34,139 nucleotides of DNA from Chitinophagaceae bacterium (GCA_947447825.1 CANFLL010000045.1:1-34139), one strand, 5' to 3'. Counted from the stretch's first letter, positions 1 through 8,353 are shown. Notes: a model not told the origin generated them from the sequence alone. Numbers and translations are program-made.

Positions 1-67
1 AGCCGTGGGTGTTACGGCGTTTAAAATCTTCGTCATCCAGATTCGTATTTATATGTGTTAATAAATT
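1..67 (-). CDS. Possible 5' end of a gene leaving the window
   Basis: Reading leftward from 67 there is an open frame of about 22 codons with protein-like composition (it includes INTNLDDEDFKRRNTHG). The pattern loosely recalls the N-terminus of acyl-CoA carboxylase carboxyltransferase subunits, but this is a weak resemblance from memory. No ATG, GTG or TTG start is visible in frame, so the segment could equally be noncoding or a gene with a lost start. Confidence 0.2.
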
Positions 68-210
68 ACCCCTATAATCCTACAACTTTTTTTCAAGTCA
101 CAAAAGTAATAAAATCAATCAAAAATTCCTTAACTTAACGACATTGATATTACTTTCAATATCTACACAGCTGAATAATAGAATTTTATATTTCCAGTTT
201 TCTTAACCTT

Positions 211-951
211 TTACAGTAAGCTTAAATTCATCAAAGGAATATTCTTTACCGTATTGTAAAACTCTTTTGTAGAGGAAATGCTCTTCAAAGCATTTAAGTG
301 GTTTTGATGGTGCATATCAGTTCCTAAAAATTCAACCATATTATTGGCAATAAGCTTTTCGCATACTTTTTTCACTTCCTTGCCGTAATAGCCACTCAGC
401 GAAACAATATTCATCTGAAACAAAACACCTCTATCTCGAAACGTTTCCAACTGTTTAAAATTATTGTGATAAAAATTATATCTTTCGGGGTGAGCTAAAA
501 TGAGTTTGTAACCTTGAACTTGCAACTGAAATAAAACTTCATTAAGGTTAAAAGGAGGAGCGATGTAAGACATTTCAATCAACAAATAATTGTCACCGAT
601 AGTCAATAATTTTTCTTTTGCATTTATTCTACGTTCAAAAGCATCATCAATCATGTATTCTGCTGCTGCTTCAAGCACTACTGGCACTTCTGCTTCGGCT
701 AAGGCTTTTCTAGCAATTGCTAATGCATTACCTATTGTTTCGGGTGTATTGTCATGAATGCCAGATAGAATGTGTGGCGTACAAATAAGCTTTTTGTAAC
801 CAAGAGTATGTAGTTCTTTCACAAACGCAACTGTTTGTTCTGGGGTTTGCAAACCATCATCAATGCCTGGCAATAAGTGACTATGCATATCTACACCAAT
901 AAAAGAAAGGTCGGGTGTAACGGTACGTGGCTTGAAAAAAGAAAAACTCAT
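211..951 (-). CDS. CpsB/CapC (YwqE)-type PHP-domain tyrosine phosphatase
   Basis: A 246-aa protein of the polymerase/histidinol-phosphatase (PHP) fold, close to capsule-associated protein tyrosine phosphatases of the CpsB/CapC/YwqE type. These dephosphorylate bacterial tyrosine kinases that control polysaccharide export. Visible metal-site motifs, in order, are DMHSHLLPGIDDG (H23, H25, D31), CTPH (H60), AAEYMIDD (E98), AHPERY (H154) and GTDMHH (D212, H214), so the active site looks complete. There is no signal peptide, so it should be cytosolic. The ATG at 951 is the natural start. No kinase or exporter gene is next to it, so the link to capsule rests on family alone. Confidence 0.88.
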   Translation of the reverse strand: MSFSFFKPRTVTPDLSFIGVDMHSHLLPGIDDGLQTPEQTVAFVKELHTLGYKKLICTPHILSGIHDNTPETIGNALAIARKALAEAEVPVVLEAAAEYMIDDAFERRINAKEKLLTIGDNYLLIEMSYIAPPFNLNEVLFQLQVQGYKLILAHPERYNFYHNNFKQLETFRDRGVLFQMNIVSLSGYYGKEVKKVCEKLIANNMVEFLGTDMHHQNHLNALKSISSTKEFYNTVKNIPLMNLSLL

Positions 952-1254
952 CTACAGAAACTTTTTATTTAGTTATTCATTTTAGTCTCATTGCTTTGGG
1001 TAGTATTAAATGCAATAAGACCTCTTTTCGCTATATACCTGAATCTAACACCGATATAATGGAATGTTCAATGACCGTAAAAGTAAGTTTAAAACACTAT
1101 TGAACATTGCACAAATGAAGTTTTATTAAAAAAATGAATGCAAAGCCTTGTAGAAATAATGTGGTTTTAGGTACATATTTAACGCTAATTTCTCTTGTTA
1201 AAGATCGAATATTGTTGTGTCACTTATTTATCTATTATTGCAAAAACTATAATT
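952..1254. other. Intergenic stretch, no gene seen
   Basis: About 300 AT-rich bases between the divergently transcribed phosphatase and outer-membrane-type genes. It presumably holds both promoters, but I cannot point to a convincing TAnnTTTG box. No repeat or RNA gene was recognised. Confidence 0.5.
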
Positions 1255-1788
1255 TTGAAAAAATTATCAATTGCCATTTTCGTCTTTTTTTGTTCCGTTA
1301 ACTCCATTAATGCACAGTTGTTTGTTTCTAAAATACTTGGAAAAAATAGCAGCAAATACACAAAAGGTTGGGGAGGCTTTTATGCGATTTCTATTCCCGT
1401 TTCTACTGCTGATGCAGTATCTGCTGAGATTGGGTTTAATATATTTTTCTTAAAAGCAGACAATCGTTACGGTATCATCACTGCTCCATTAAAACTTGGC
1501 TATTCATATACATTTGATAGATCGGGTACGGGGTTTTATGTTGAGCCACAGTTAGGTTATAATTTGGCAGGTGTTTCTCCATCTTATGATAACGATTCTT
1601 ATCGTTATGTAGAAGATAAGTTTAATGGTGTATCAACTACTGTAAACTTGGGATATTTGATGAATTGGAGGGCGATAGGCGCAGAAATAAAGGTAGGCAC
1701 ACGAGCTGAAACTGTGTTTTATGGAAGAGGAGCCGTAACTTATGCTGGATTAATGTTTTTGCTTAGTTGGAAGAAGTTTCGTAATTAG
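1255..1788 (+). CDS. Small secreted beta-barrel-like outer membrane protein
   Basis: The protein (about 177 aa from a TTG at 1255) starts with a clear signal peptide: KK, then a hydrophobic run (LSIAIFVFFCSV), then NSINAQ, with likely cleavage after the A of NAQ. The rest alternates polar and aromatic residues in strand-sized blocks (GFYAISIPVS, GYSYTFDRSGTGFYVEPQLGYN, AGLMFLLSW), as expected for a small outer membrane beta-barrel. An upstream in-frame TTG at 1195 would add 20 residues that spoil the signal peptide, so 1255 is preferred although TTG starts are uncommon here. It is a single gene with no recognised ligand or partner. Confidence 0.6.
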   Translation: MKKLSIAIFVFFCSVNSINAQLFVSKILGKNSSKYTKGWGGFYAISIPVSTADAVSAEIGFNIFFLKADNRYGIITAPLKLGYSYTFDRSGTGFYVEPQLGYNLAGVSPSYDNDSYRYVEDKFNGVSTTVNLGYLMNWRAIGAEIKVGTRAETVFYGRGAVTYAGLMFLLSWKKFRN

Positions 1789-2616
1789 AAGGGATAATTA
1801 ATTCTACTTTGACACATTAGATTTCATCATGTTTGTGTGTAATATTTTTAGGTTACGCATTAATTTTTTATTAAAATATTAATCACAACAGGTAAACCCT
1901 TGTTTTGTAAGAATGAAATATTGAAGTTGGTTACACTTGCAAAAATTGATTTGACCAAAAGGAATGATTAATTCCTTTGATTTTAAATGAAGGAAGTTTC
2001 TCGCATTTCGCAAACCAAATTCTATTGAGTATAATCTATAAACGTCTTAAAACCCTTTACTGTAAATGGATACATCATTTAATCTAGCAAATTTAGCATC
2101 AAAAAACGTCATTTATTCACCTGAGTCAGTCCACGACTCAGGTGAATCTTTGGCTGACTCAGGTGAGTCGTGGACTGACTCAACTGAATCTTTGTCTGAC
2201 TCAAGTGAGTCGTAGACTCACTCAGGTGAGTCGTAGACTCACTCAGGTGAGTCGTAGACTCACTCAGGTGAGTCGTGGACTGACTCAGGTGAATCTTTGG
2301 CTGACTCAAGTGAATATAAGCGTGATTTAGTTGAATAAATGGAAGAAAGAAGATAAAAGAAAGTGCTTACTTTGACATGATGCGTTTTTGAGATAAGCTT
2401 CTAGAAAGTTTAGAACTTTATGAGAGTTGGAACAGGTGCATAAACGTCAATCGCTTTGGCTCGTAAAATTAGCGGTAGCACTCCTTATGGATAACGATCA
2501 TTTTAATCTGTGGAAGTAGAATTAACAATTGGAAGCAAAATTCAGTGTGTCTTTTACGCTACTTTATTTCCTAATACTCATTAATTACAAAGTACTTAAT
2601 TAATATACGCTAAAAT
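1789..2616. other. Long intergenic region holding a 21-bp repeat array
   Basis: This 828-base region contains the tandem palindrome array listed separately at 2117-2337. The repeats can be read without stops in either direction as heptapeptide repeats, but there is no sign of a real protein such as a signal peptide, flanking domains or a supported start. The remainder is AT-rich with nothing recognised. Confidence 0.6.
2117..2337. repeat. Tandem array of 21-bp palindromic units (array 1)
   Basis: Near-palindromic cores of the form GACTCA-GG-TGAGTC recur at exactly 21-bp steps, beginning at 2135, 2156, 2177, 2198, 2219, 2240, 2261, 2282 and 2303. A decayed unit sits at 2324, and one core lies in reverse orientation at about 2117-2130. 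Variants such as GACTCAACTGAATC keep most of the symmetry. The period equals two helical turns, so all cores face the same side of the DNA. It lies about 280 bp upstream of the DUF3820 gene. Confidence 0.9.
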
Positions 2617-2850
2617 ATGCAAAACAATACCACACAGCCTAATGGCGACATACTTGTTCAAATAGCCACAATGGAAATGCCTTATGGAAAATATAAGGGG
2701 ACCGTCATTTATAAATTACCCATGTTCTACTTAGAGTGGAACAAGCGAACAGGGTTTCCTAAGGGAAAGATGGGCGTAATACTGGAAACTCTTTATGAAA
2801 TAAAGCTAAATGGATTAGAGGATTTGCTAAAGCCATTGATTAAAAAGTGA
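2617..2850 (+). CDS. DUF3820 family protein
   Basis: A 77-aa protein matching the small DUF3820 family. The core MPYGKYKGTVIYKLPMFYLEW is followed by GFPKGKMGVILETLYEIKLNGLEDLLKPL, the family's typical PFGKYKG...LP..YL.W...GFPKGKLG layout. Length is normal. The molecular function is not established, and some annotations call it a putative quorum-sensing-regulated virulence factor on slim grounds. There is no signal peptide. The ATG at 2617 gives a short polar lead before the domain. It stands alone between two repeat-containing spacers. Confidence 0.8.
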   Translation: MQNNTTQPNGDILVQIATMEMPYGKYKGTVIYKLPMFYLEWNKRTGFPKGKMGVILETLYEIKLNGLEDLLKPLIKK

Positions 2851-2897
2851 GGACTTATAGAAAATATATCTTTACAGCAGTCACTTTAGTGTATTAA

Positions 2898-3020
2898 ACC
2901 ACAAGAAACACTAATATTTTCACCAATAACACTAGAATTGAAAGTTATAATTATTGTAGAAAACCAATTGGGAGACGCTAAAACCTTGTGTTCATTGTTT
3001 TTTCTAGTGTCCTTTGTTGT
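2898..3020. repeat. Imperfect inverted repeat in the spacer before rlmB
   Basis: The 313-base spacer (2851-3163) holds ACCACAAGAAACACTAAT at 2898-2915 and its imperfect reverse complement CTAGTGTCCTTTGTTGT at 3004-3020. A similar stretch (AGTGTCCTTTGTGGTAAAG) recurs near 6012, suggesting a decayed dispersed palindromic element. No gene is seen. Confidence 0.4.
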
Positions 3021-3163
3021 AAGATTCCTGAGTTATAACTCTATGCAAAATGATGGTTGATTTCAAGAATTGCCACTTTATTAGTTTGTGTTAATTGAAG
3101 CTATATAACCCATAATTACCTACAGGTTGATACCTGCAATATATTTTCGATTAATTTTACAAA

Positions 3164-3913
3164 ATGTCAAAAAAAGATTCATTAATAATTGGTAGGCAAC
3201 CATTGGTTGAAGCGTTGCAGAGTGGGAGGGAAATAGATAAAATTCTATTGCAAAAAAATGCTAGTGGCGAAGTGATGTCGCAAATTAGGGCGCTATCAAA
3301 AGAGTACAATATTCCAGTTCAAATGGTGCCAGCCGAAAAGCTAAACTTTATGACACGTGCCAACCACCAAGGTGTGATAGCATTAGCGGCAATCGTAGTG
3401 TATAAAAACCTAGATGAAGTTTTAGAAGAAATAGAAGAAAAAGGACAGATTCCACTTTTGATTATGTTAGATGGCATTACTGATGTTAGAAACATTGGGG
3501 CAATTGCCAGAAGTGCGCATTGTTGTGGTGCTCAAGCCATCATTATTCCTGATAAAGGGGTTGGCGCATTGAACGAGGAAGCTATGAAAAGTAGTGCTGG
3601 CGCATTGGAACATATTGACATAGTGCGTGTGAACAGCCTGATAAAAGCAGTAGATAGTTTACGAGAGAAAGGAATTGCGGTTTATACCAGTGAAATGAAA
3701 GCAGAAAAGAAAATTTATGAATTGCCATTGAATGAACCATGCTGTGTGATAATGGGTAATGAAGAACGTGGTGTGCAGCCTTATCTTGCCAAAGCAGCAG
3801 ATGCTTTTTTCTCTATTCCGATGGTGACAAAATTTGATTCATTCAATGTTTCTGTTGCCGCAGGAATAATTTTATACGAAACAATGAAACAACGATTAGT
3901 GGTTAGTAGTTAG
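3164..3913 (+). CDS. rlmB: 23S rRNA (guanosine-2251-2'-O)-methyltransferase RlmB
   Basis: A 249-aa SPOUT/SpoU-class methyltransferase that 2'-O-methylates a guanosine in the peptidyl-transferase region of 23S rRNA using SAM. An N-terminal substrate-binding domain (about 1-80, starting with the typical IIGRQPLVEAL) precedes the knotted catalytic domain. SpoU motif 1 is DVRNIGAIARSAHCCGA (N110, R116), motif 2 is VIMGNEERGV (N199, E200) and motif 3 is SFNVSVAAGIILYE (N228). Length is normal. The last four residues (VVSS) and the stop lie in the left arm of an inverted repeat, which suggests the repeat has set the C-terminus. bioB follows 73 bp downstream on the same strand. TrmH-like paralogues are the main alternative. 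Confidence 0.9.
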   Translation: MSKKDSLIIGRQPLVEALQSGREIDKILLQKNASGEVMSQIRALSKEYNIPVQMVPAEKLNFMTRANHQGVIALAAIVVYKNLDEVLEEIEEKGQIPLLIMLDGITDVRNIGAIARSAHCCGAQAIIIPDKGVGALNEEAMKSSAGALEHIDIVRVNSLIKAVDSLREKGIAVYTSEMKAEKKIYELPLNEPCCVIMGNEERGVQPYLAKAADAFFSIPMVTKFDSFNVSVAAGIILYETMKQRLVVSS

Positions 3914-3961
3914 TGATTTCAGGTTAGTTCAGTTGATGAGGAACGATCACTAACAACTAAC
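3902..3961. repeat. Inverted repeat over the rlmB stop and rlmB-bioB spacer
   Basis: GTTAGTAGTTAGTGAT (3902-3917) pairs with ATCACTAACAACTAAC (3946-3961) with one mismatch across a 28-base loop. No T-tract follows, so it is not a standard terminator. It may be a dispersed palindromic element or an mRNA stabiliser between the two genes. Confidence 0.6.
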
Positions 3962-3986
3962 TTCGCAGCTTGAATTTTTTAAAATA

Positions 3987-4985
3987 ATGAATATGGACAT
4001 AAGAAACAACTGGAGTTTGGGTGAGATTAAAGAAGTTTACGATACCCCATTATTAGAATTAATATACAAAGCAGCCACTTTGCACAGAAAATATAATGAC
4101 ACTGCCGAAGTACAAGTTTGTACATTATTGAGTATCAAAACAGGCGGTTGCAGTGAAGATTGTGCTTATTGTCCGCAGGCAGCTAGGTATAACACTGGTG
4201 TTGAAGTGCAAGCATTAATGAAAAAAGAAGAGGTATTAGAATATGCACAAAAGGCAAAAGAAGCAGGAAGTACTCGTTTTTGTATGGGGGCAGCTTGGAG
4301 AGAGGTAAGAGATAATCGTGATTTTGATCGTGTTCTAGACATGGTGAAAGGGGTGAACGAAATGGGAATGGAAGTTTGTTGTACACTAGGGATGCTTACC
4401 GAAACACAAGCGCAAAAACTAGCTGATGCTGGTTTATATGCCTACAACCATAACCTTGACACTAGCAAAGAACACTACGAAGAAATTATTACTACTAGAA
4501 CTTTTGAAGATAGAATTGAAACTTTAGATAATGTGCGCAAAGCGGGTGTTTCGGTTTGTTGTGGTGGAATAATTGGGTTAGGCGAAACACATGAAGACAG
4601 GATTAAAATGTTGCACACCTTGGCTACTATGGAAACACATCCAGAAAGTGTGCCTATCAATGCGCTAGTACCCGTTAAAGGGACTCCATTAGCCAGTAAT
4701 GAAAAGGTTGACATTTGGGATATGGTGCGAATGATTGCCACTGCAAGGGTTTTAATGCCAGCAACAATGGTTAGATTGAGTGCCGGCAGAACAGCTATGA
4801 GTATTGCAGAACAAGCCTTGTGCTTTATGGCAGGAGCTAATTCCATTTTTGCTGGAGATAAGTTATTAACCACACCAAACCCAAGTTTTGATGAAGATAA
4901 CACTATGTTCCAGTTACTAGGATTGCAACCACGCAAGGCATTTAAAGAAGAGAAAGCCTATTTGAGAGAAATGATTGAAGCATAA
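3987..4985 (+). CDS. bioB: Biotin synthase BioB
   Basis: A 332-aa radical SAM enzyme that inserts sulfur into dethiobiotin in the last step of biotin synthesis. The [4Fe-4S] triad is CSEDCAYC (C55, C59, C62). The cysteines expected to bind the auxiliary [2Fe-2S] cluster are present in [16 protein letters not shown] and [12 protein letters not shown], and the conserved arginine is in MVRLSAGR. Length matches the family and all key residues are present. No other bio gene is adjacent. The ATG at 3987 has a second in-frame ATG two codons on; the first is chosen for the fuller N-terminus. It is probably transcribed from its own promoter or together with rlmB. Confidence 0.95.
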   Translation: MNMDIRNNWSLGEIKEVYDTPLLELIYKAATLHRKYNDTAEVQVCTLLSIKTGGCSEDCAYCPQAARYNTGVEVQALMKKEEVLEYAQKAKEAGSTRFCMGAAWREVRDNRDFDRVLDMVKGVNEMGMEVCCTLGMLTETQAQKLADAGLYAYNHNLDTSKEHYEEIITTRTFEDRIETLDNVRKAGVSVCCGGIIGLGETHEDRIKMLHTLATMETHPESVPINALVPVKGTPLASNEKVDIWDMVRMIATARVLMPATMVRLSAGRTAMSIAEQALCFMAGANSIFAGDKLLTTPNPSFDEDNTMFQLLGLQPRKAFKEEKAYLREMIEA

Positions 4986-5050
4986 GCTAGAGTGTGAAAT
5001 TAAGTAGGTCATTTTTAAACTTTGATGAAATGAGTCTAAGTTTTTTTCGC

Positions 5051-5139
5051 CAACACAGAGCATCTAAGAAGCTCAAAGAAAAAAAGTAAATTTATACTTG
5101 CCTTCGTTCTTCTTTGAGCTTATTAGAATCTTTGTGTTG
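5051..5139. repeat. Long imperfect inverted repeat in the bioB-hscB spacer
   Basis: Two 30-base arms, 5051-5080 and 5110-5139, are reverse complements at 26 of 30 positions (shared blocks CAACACA and AAGCTCAAAGAA), with a 29-base loop. This sits in a 400-base gene-free spacer (4986-5385). Just before hscB there is also a direct repeat of TTTTTAACTTACAACT (around 5333-5370). The arms resemble other ACACAAAG-type stretches in the window, so a dispersed palindromic element is likely. Confidence 0.65.
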
Positions 5140-5385
5140 TAAAAGAAGATAAAAAAATAGATTTGAAAATAGTTATTATATTCAAAACAGTCCTAAAATA
5201 ATGTTTGTATAAACTGCTTTTAAAAAGTATTTCTAGTTCTATACTAGAAATATAAAAACGAAAAAGAATTAAACTGAGGAATAGGGTCATTCAAATACAG
5301 TAATTTGAGTGTTATAATTAAATCAATTAAAATTTTTAACTTACAACTCTCAATTTTTAACTTACAACTTCCTTAATAGCAATTG

Positions 5386-5886
5386 ATGAATTATTTTGAG
5401 TTATTCGACATACCAGTAAGTCTCTCAGTAGATAAGGCAAGCATAAAAAGTCAATTTTATGCGTTAAGTAGAAAATATCATCCTGACTTTTATGCTCAAT
5501 CTTCACAAGAAGAGCAATTTGAAGTGTTAGAAACGTCTGCGTTGTTGAATAAAGCCTTCAAAACATTCAATGATGAAAGTGAGACACTTAAATATGTTTT
5601 GCAACTTAAAGGATTGTTAGAAGAGGAGGAGAAATATCAATTACCAAAAGATTTTTTAATAGAGGTAATGGATATTAACGAACAATTAATGGATGCAAAG
5701 ATGGGAAGTAATGAAATGCAAATGAAATCAATTAAAGAGGTAATAAACAACTTAAAAACTGCTATCTATGAGCCTGTTAAAAGTATTGTGGAGCAGTATA
5801 AGGAAGGTGTTACTACCGAAGAAGAGTTGTTGCAAGTAAAAGCCTATTACTTTAAGAAAAAATATTTAGACAGGATGGATGGCTAA
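5386..5886 (+). CDS. hscB: Fe-S cluster co-chaperone HscB (Hsc20)
   Basis: A 166-aa J-domain co-chaperone that delivers the IscU scaffold to HscA during Fe-S cluster assembly. The N-terminal J-domain begins MNYFELFDIPVSL and carries the HPD signature (H32-P33-D34 in RKYHPDFY). The C-terminal half is the helical HscB domain that binds IscU (LPKDFLIEVMDINEQL onwards). Length is normal. The start is the ATG at 5386, since the TTG directly before it would add one residue with no gain. No isc genes adjoin it. It lies on the chromosomal side of the tRNA-Leu integration site. Confidence 0.9.
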   Translation: MNYFELFDIPVSLSVDKASIKSQFYALSRKYHPDFYAQSSQEEQFEVLETSALLNKAFKTFNDESETLKYVLQLKGLLEEEEKYQLPKDFLIEVMDINEQLMDAKMGSNEMQMKSIKEVINNLKTAIYEPVKSIVEQYKEGVTTEEELLQVKAYYFKKKYLDRMDG

Positions 5887-6073
5887 TGGGGAATACTTTT
5901 AGGTTCTGTCTGAGGAGTATTTTATATCTAGGAGTAATAAGATTATTATCAAGACTATGTGGTTTGTGTGATAATATTTTGCAGAATTACCAATATGGAC
6001 GTTAAAAGCAGTGTCCTTTGTGGTAAAGCTCCTGAGAAGTTAGATGGGTTTTATAAAAATAATATTTCATTCC

Positions 6074-6105
6074 TTTGAAGTATAGAAAAATTCCCCCTAT
6101 ATTTG
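6074..6105 (+). promoter_or_regulatory. Bacteroidota-type promoter for tRNA-Leu
   Basis: TTTG at 6074-6077 and TATATTTG at 6098-6105 are separated by 20 bp. This matches the -33 TTTG / -7 TAnnTTTG consensus, with a start about 10 bases before the tRNA. Confidence 0.75.
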
Positions 6106-6121
6106 CACCCCAATTCAAAAT

Positions 6122-6205
6122 GCCCAGATGGCGGAATTGGTAGACGCAGCAGACTCAAAATCTGCCGTTCGCAAGGATGTGCAGGTTCGATTCCTGTTCT
6201 GGGCA
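6122..6205 (+). tRNA. tRNA-Leu (anticodon CAA)
   Basis: An 84-nt class II tRNA. The acceptor stem GCCCAGA/TCTGGGC pairs fully and is followed by discriminator A at 6205, with CCA not encoded. The anticodon stem is GCAGA/TCTGC with loop CTCAAAA, giving anticodon CAA for UUG codons. The variable arm lies between TCTGC and GTGCAGG, and the T-arm carries GGTTCGATTCC. Its 3' end is the integration target of the adjacent island, and the insertion has restored the complete gene. Confidence 0.95.
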
Positions 6206-6211
6206 CATAAC
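6193..6211 (+). other. attL (19-bp core in tRNA-Leu 3' end)
   Basis: CCTGTTCTGGGCACATAAC spans the 3' strand of the T-arm and acceptor stem and is repeated exactly at 19168-19186. Bases on both outer sides differ between the copies, which defines the 19-bp identity block. Confidence 0.9.
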
Positions 6212-6221
6212 AAAGTGAAGC

Positions 6222-6256
6222 AATCCCCGTAAACATTACGTTTTCGGGGATTTGTG
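6222..6256 (+). terminator. Hairpin terminator downstream of tRNA-Leu supplied by the island
   Basis: AATCCCCG (6222-6229) pairs with CGGGGATT (6245-6252). An inner CGTAA/TTACG helix lies between them and TGTGTTTT follows. It probably replaces the original tRNA terminator, which was displaced by integration. Confidence 0.65.
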
Positions 6257-6407
6257 TTTTAATTTGCACCCAAAATGTACCCAACTCCTATTTTTACCGA
6301 TTTAATTTGACTATTTTCTAACTCAAAGAACTTTTATTGAAGGAAATATAAAAGTAATGCAAAATGATATGAAAACTTAGACTATAACTAAAATAATTTT
6401 TCAATTA

Positions 6408-6561
6408 GAGCCTATTTAAAAAATAGAATTTCCAATTACCATTAAAAGTTTTTAGTAGGCAAAGCAGGGTTCTTTTTTGTTTAAAATGTATCCAAAAAGA
6501 TATTAAAACTGTCTTTTTTTGATACTATGCAAATCTCTTCAACTCATTTTTAAACAGGCTC
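6408..6561. mobile_element. 154-bp MITE with TTA target duplication
   Basis: The element starts GAGCCTATTTAAAAA and ends with the inverse of GAGCCTGTTTAAAAA (14 of 15 matching). It is flanked on both sides by TTA (6405-6407 and 6562-6564). There is no coding capacity. Terminal sequences and a 3-bp TNA duplication fit an IS5-family (IS1031-like) transposase acting in trans, which is inference. It lies inside the island, about 70 bp beyond the 3' end of the receiver-protein gene. The surrounding 6253-6631 has no gene. Confidence 0.7.
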
Positions 6562-6631
6562 TTAGAATATTATTATTTTCGGTTCGAATATTTTTTAGGA
6601 TGCTAATAATTTTTATATTTCCCTGCACAAG

Positions 6632-8350
6632 CTATTTAATCTTCACAAAATCAACTCCGACTCTGGCGGGATGACCAAAAGCATGATTTGCAATTCTTTG
6701 GGCATAATCATTTCGTAAAGTTGTCACGTATTGAACATCAAAGTAATTTAGTTTTTGTTCAAATTCTTCTTTAGTAAATTTATTAGTGATATCCCAAATT
6801 CTTATTTTATTATCACTAAGCTTATTATTTTCAACATTATAAACTTTGGGCTTTATGTAGAAAGGTTTGTATAAAAATCTGTTCAATACTTCTTGATTAT
6901 GAACCAATTTAGCTATTTGACTTTTTTGCAAATCGACGTCTTTTTTTAACTTTTGGAGGTCTTCTGAATTTGATAGAAATATTTCTTTGATTTTGGTCAG
7001 CTCAGGTTTTTCTATATCGCCCCAGTAAACAGCTTTAAGATTTGGTAAGAAATTTAAAAAAGCTGTATCACCCAATTTTAAAGCTAACTCAATGTCAGAA
7101 AATTCCGTCCCTTTTACAAAATAAAAATTGTGTTCAATTTTATTAGGGTAATAACAATCACACAAAGCAGTTATACATAAATAGTATTCATCCCCTGAAC
7201 CTTTAAAAATATCTCCAAAGTTTAAGTTTGGCACATTATCTGGATTCAAGCCCTTTACAGAAACAGCATTATAAAAAACATTTAGCTGAAACAAATCTTT
7301 ATTGCTTGGTGTTTTTATTTTTAATTCTTCGCTTTTATAATCCAGAAAATCTGGTTTTAATAATTCGAGTTTAGCCGTTCTAAATTTTAAGGCTGCCTGT
7401 TCTATTAGTAACTTCTTTATAATAATTCCAAATGTTTTATCGTCATTAATATGATTTCTAAACTGAAATAAAGCTTCTGTTGAAGATTTAAGAATAGTTT
7501 CATCAATAAATCGTTCATTTGAATTAAAAACGGTTTGCATCTCCAATCCTAATAATTGGAAGAAACTACCATCATTTTTTATCAAAACATCAGAAATTCT
7601 TCTTAAAAGGTTATTATAATCTGCATCTCCGACCAGATCTTTACTTAAAGTAAGAACAAAAGTATTATTGATAATAAAGGAATTATCTCCAACATTGAAA
7701 ACGTCAAAATCATCAACTGCTTGTTCAGGTATAATAAATTTTTCAATATTTAATGAAATGTATATATATCGTAGAATTAACTCTACTGATTTATCTCTCA
7801 ACTTTTCTATTGGGAAACTGTTTGTTTCGATAGAGTTATTCTCAAGAAAGTTATCACTACGATTGCTCCAAAAATCGAGAATTTCTTGAGATTCTATATA
7901 TTCATATTTAGTTTTTATTCTTTCAAAATCTTCTTTAATTAATCCCGAAAAATAAGCATCTAAAAAAAGAGGAATATTAGAAAAATTAGACGTGCTGGAA
8001 TAAATACAGCAAAAATTTATGTAGGGAGTACTTATAGCTTTGTTAAGTAGTTTTAAAGAATATTCTTGACCATTCATCTCGGCTAATTCCCAATCTAAAA
8101 GTATCAAATCTCTTCCTTTAAATAAATAATCCAAAATTTTAGAATTATCAAGGTTAGATATTTCAAACTTATGAACTGCTAAACTTTTTCCATTTTCTTT
8201 AAATGTATTGAATAATTTTACAGATAAAATTTCTTCAGGAATATGACTATCGGCTATAGTTTCAGAATAAAAATCCTTAGCTTTTTCATCAATAAATATT
8301 GCAGAAGTAATCGATGAGTTTAATATATCAAATGCTTTTTGGTTATACAT
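6632..8350 (-). CDS. Receiver-domain protein with large uncharacterised C-terminal region
   Basis: A 572-aa protein, last in the operon, starting 3 bases after the GHKL gene's stop. Residues about 15-140 look like a phospho-receiver domain: SAIFIDE (D21, E22 acidic pocket), LILLDWELAEMNG with candidate phospho-acceptor D86, IYSSTS at the end of strand 4 (switch Ser/Thr 118-120) and SGLIKE (K139). Residues about 150-480 are mixed alpha/beta with no domain I recognise. A short coiled-coil-like stretch (about 470-500) precedes a distinctive C-terminal tail RIANHAFGHPARVGVDFVK. There is no DNA-binding HTH and no nuclease motif. Operon position suggests it receives phosphate from the kinase-like C-terminus of its neighbour. 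The receiver call is fairly safe; the output is unknown. Confidence 0.7.
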   Translation of the reverse strand: MYNQKAFDILNSSITSAIFIDEKAKDFYSETIADSHIPEEILSVKLFNTFKENGKSLAVHKFEISNLDNSKILDYLFKGRDLILLDWELAEMNGQEYSLKLLNKAISTPYINFCCIYSSTSNFSNIPLFLDAYFSGLIKEDFERIKTKYEYIESQEILDFWSNRSDNFLENNSIETNSFPIEKLRDKSVELILRYIYISLNIEKFIIPEQAVDDFDVFNVGDNSFIINNTFVLTLSKDLVGDADYNNLLRRISDVLIKNDGSFFQLLGLEMQTVFNSNERFIDETILKSSTEALFQFRNHINDDKTFGIIIKKLLIEQAALKFRTAKLELLKPDFLDYKSEELKIKTPSNKDLFQLNVFYNAVSVKGLNPDNVPNLNFGDIFKGSGDEYYLCITALCDCYYPNKIEHNFYFVKGTEFSDIELALKLGDTAFLNFLPNLKAVYWGDIEKPELTKIKEIFLSNSEDLQKLKKDVDLQKSQIAKLVHNQEVLNRFLYKPFYIKPKVYNVENNKLSDNKIRIWDITNKFTKEEFEQKLNYFDVQYVTTLRNDYAQRIANHAFGHPARVGVDFVKIK

Positions 8351-8353
8351 TCC

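Noticed and set aside
2109-2330. Open frames on both strands encoding heptapeptide repeats
   Set aside because: The frames exist because the 21-bp unit is a multiple of three and lacks stops. There is no signal peptide, flanking domain or consistent start, and symmetry at DNA level explains the conservation.
6051-6284. Leftward 77-codon frame over the tRNA
   Set aside because: It is the reverse complement of the tRNA-Leu gene and its flanks.
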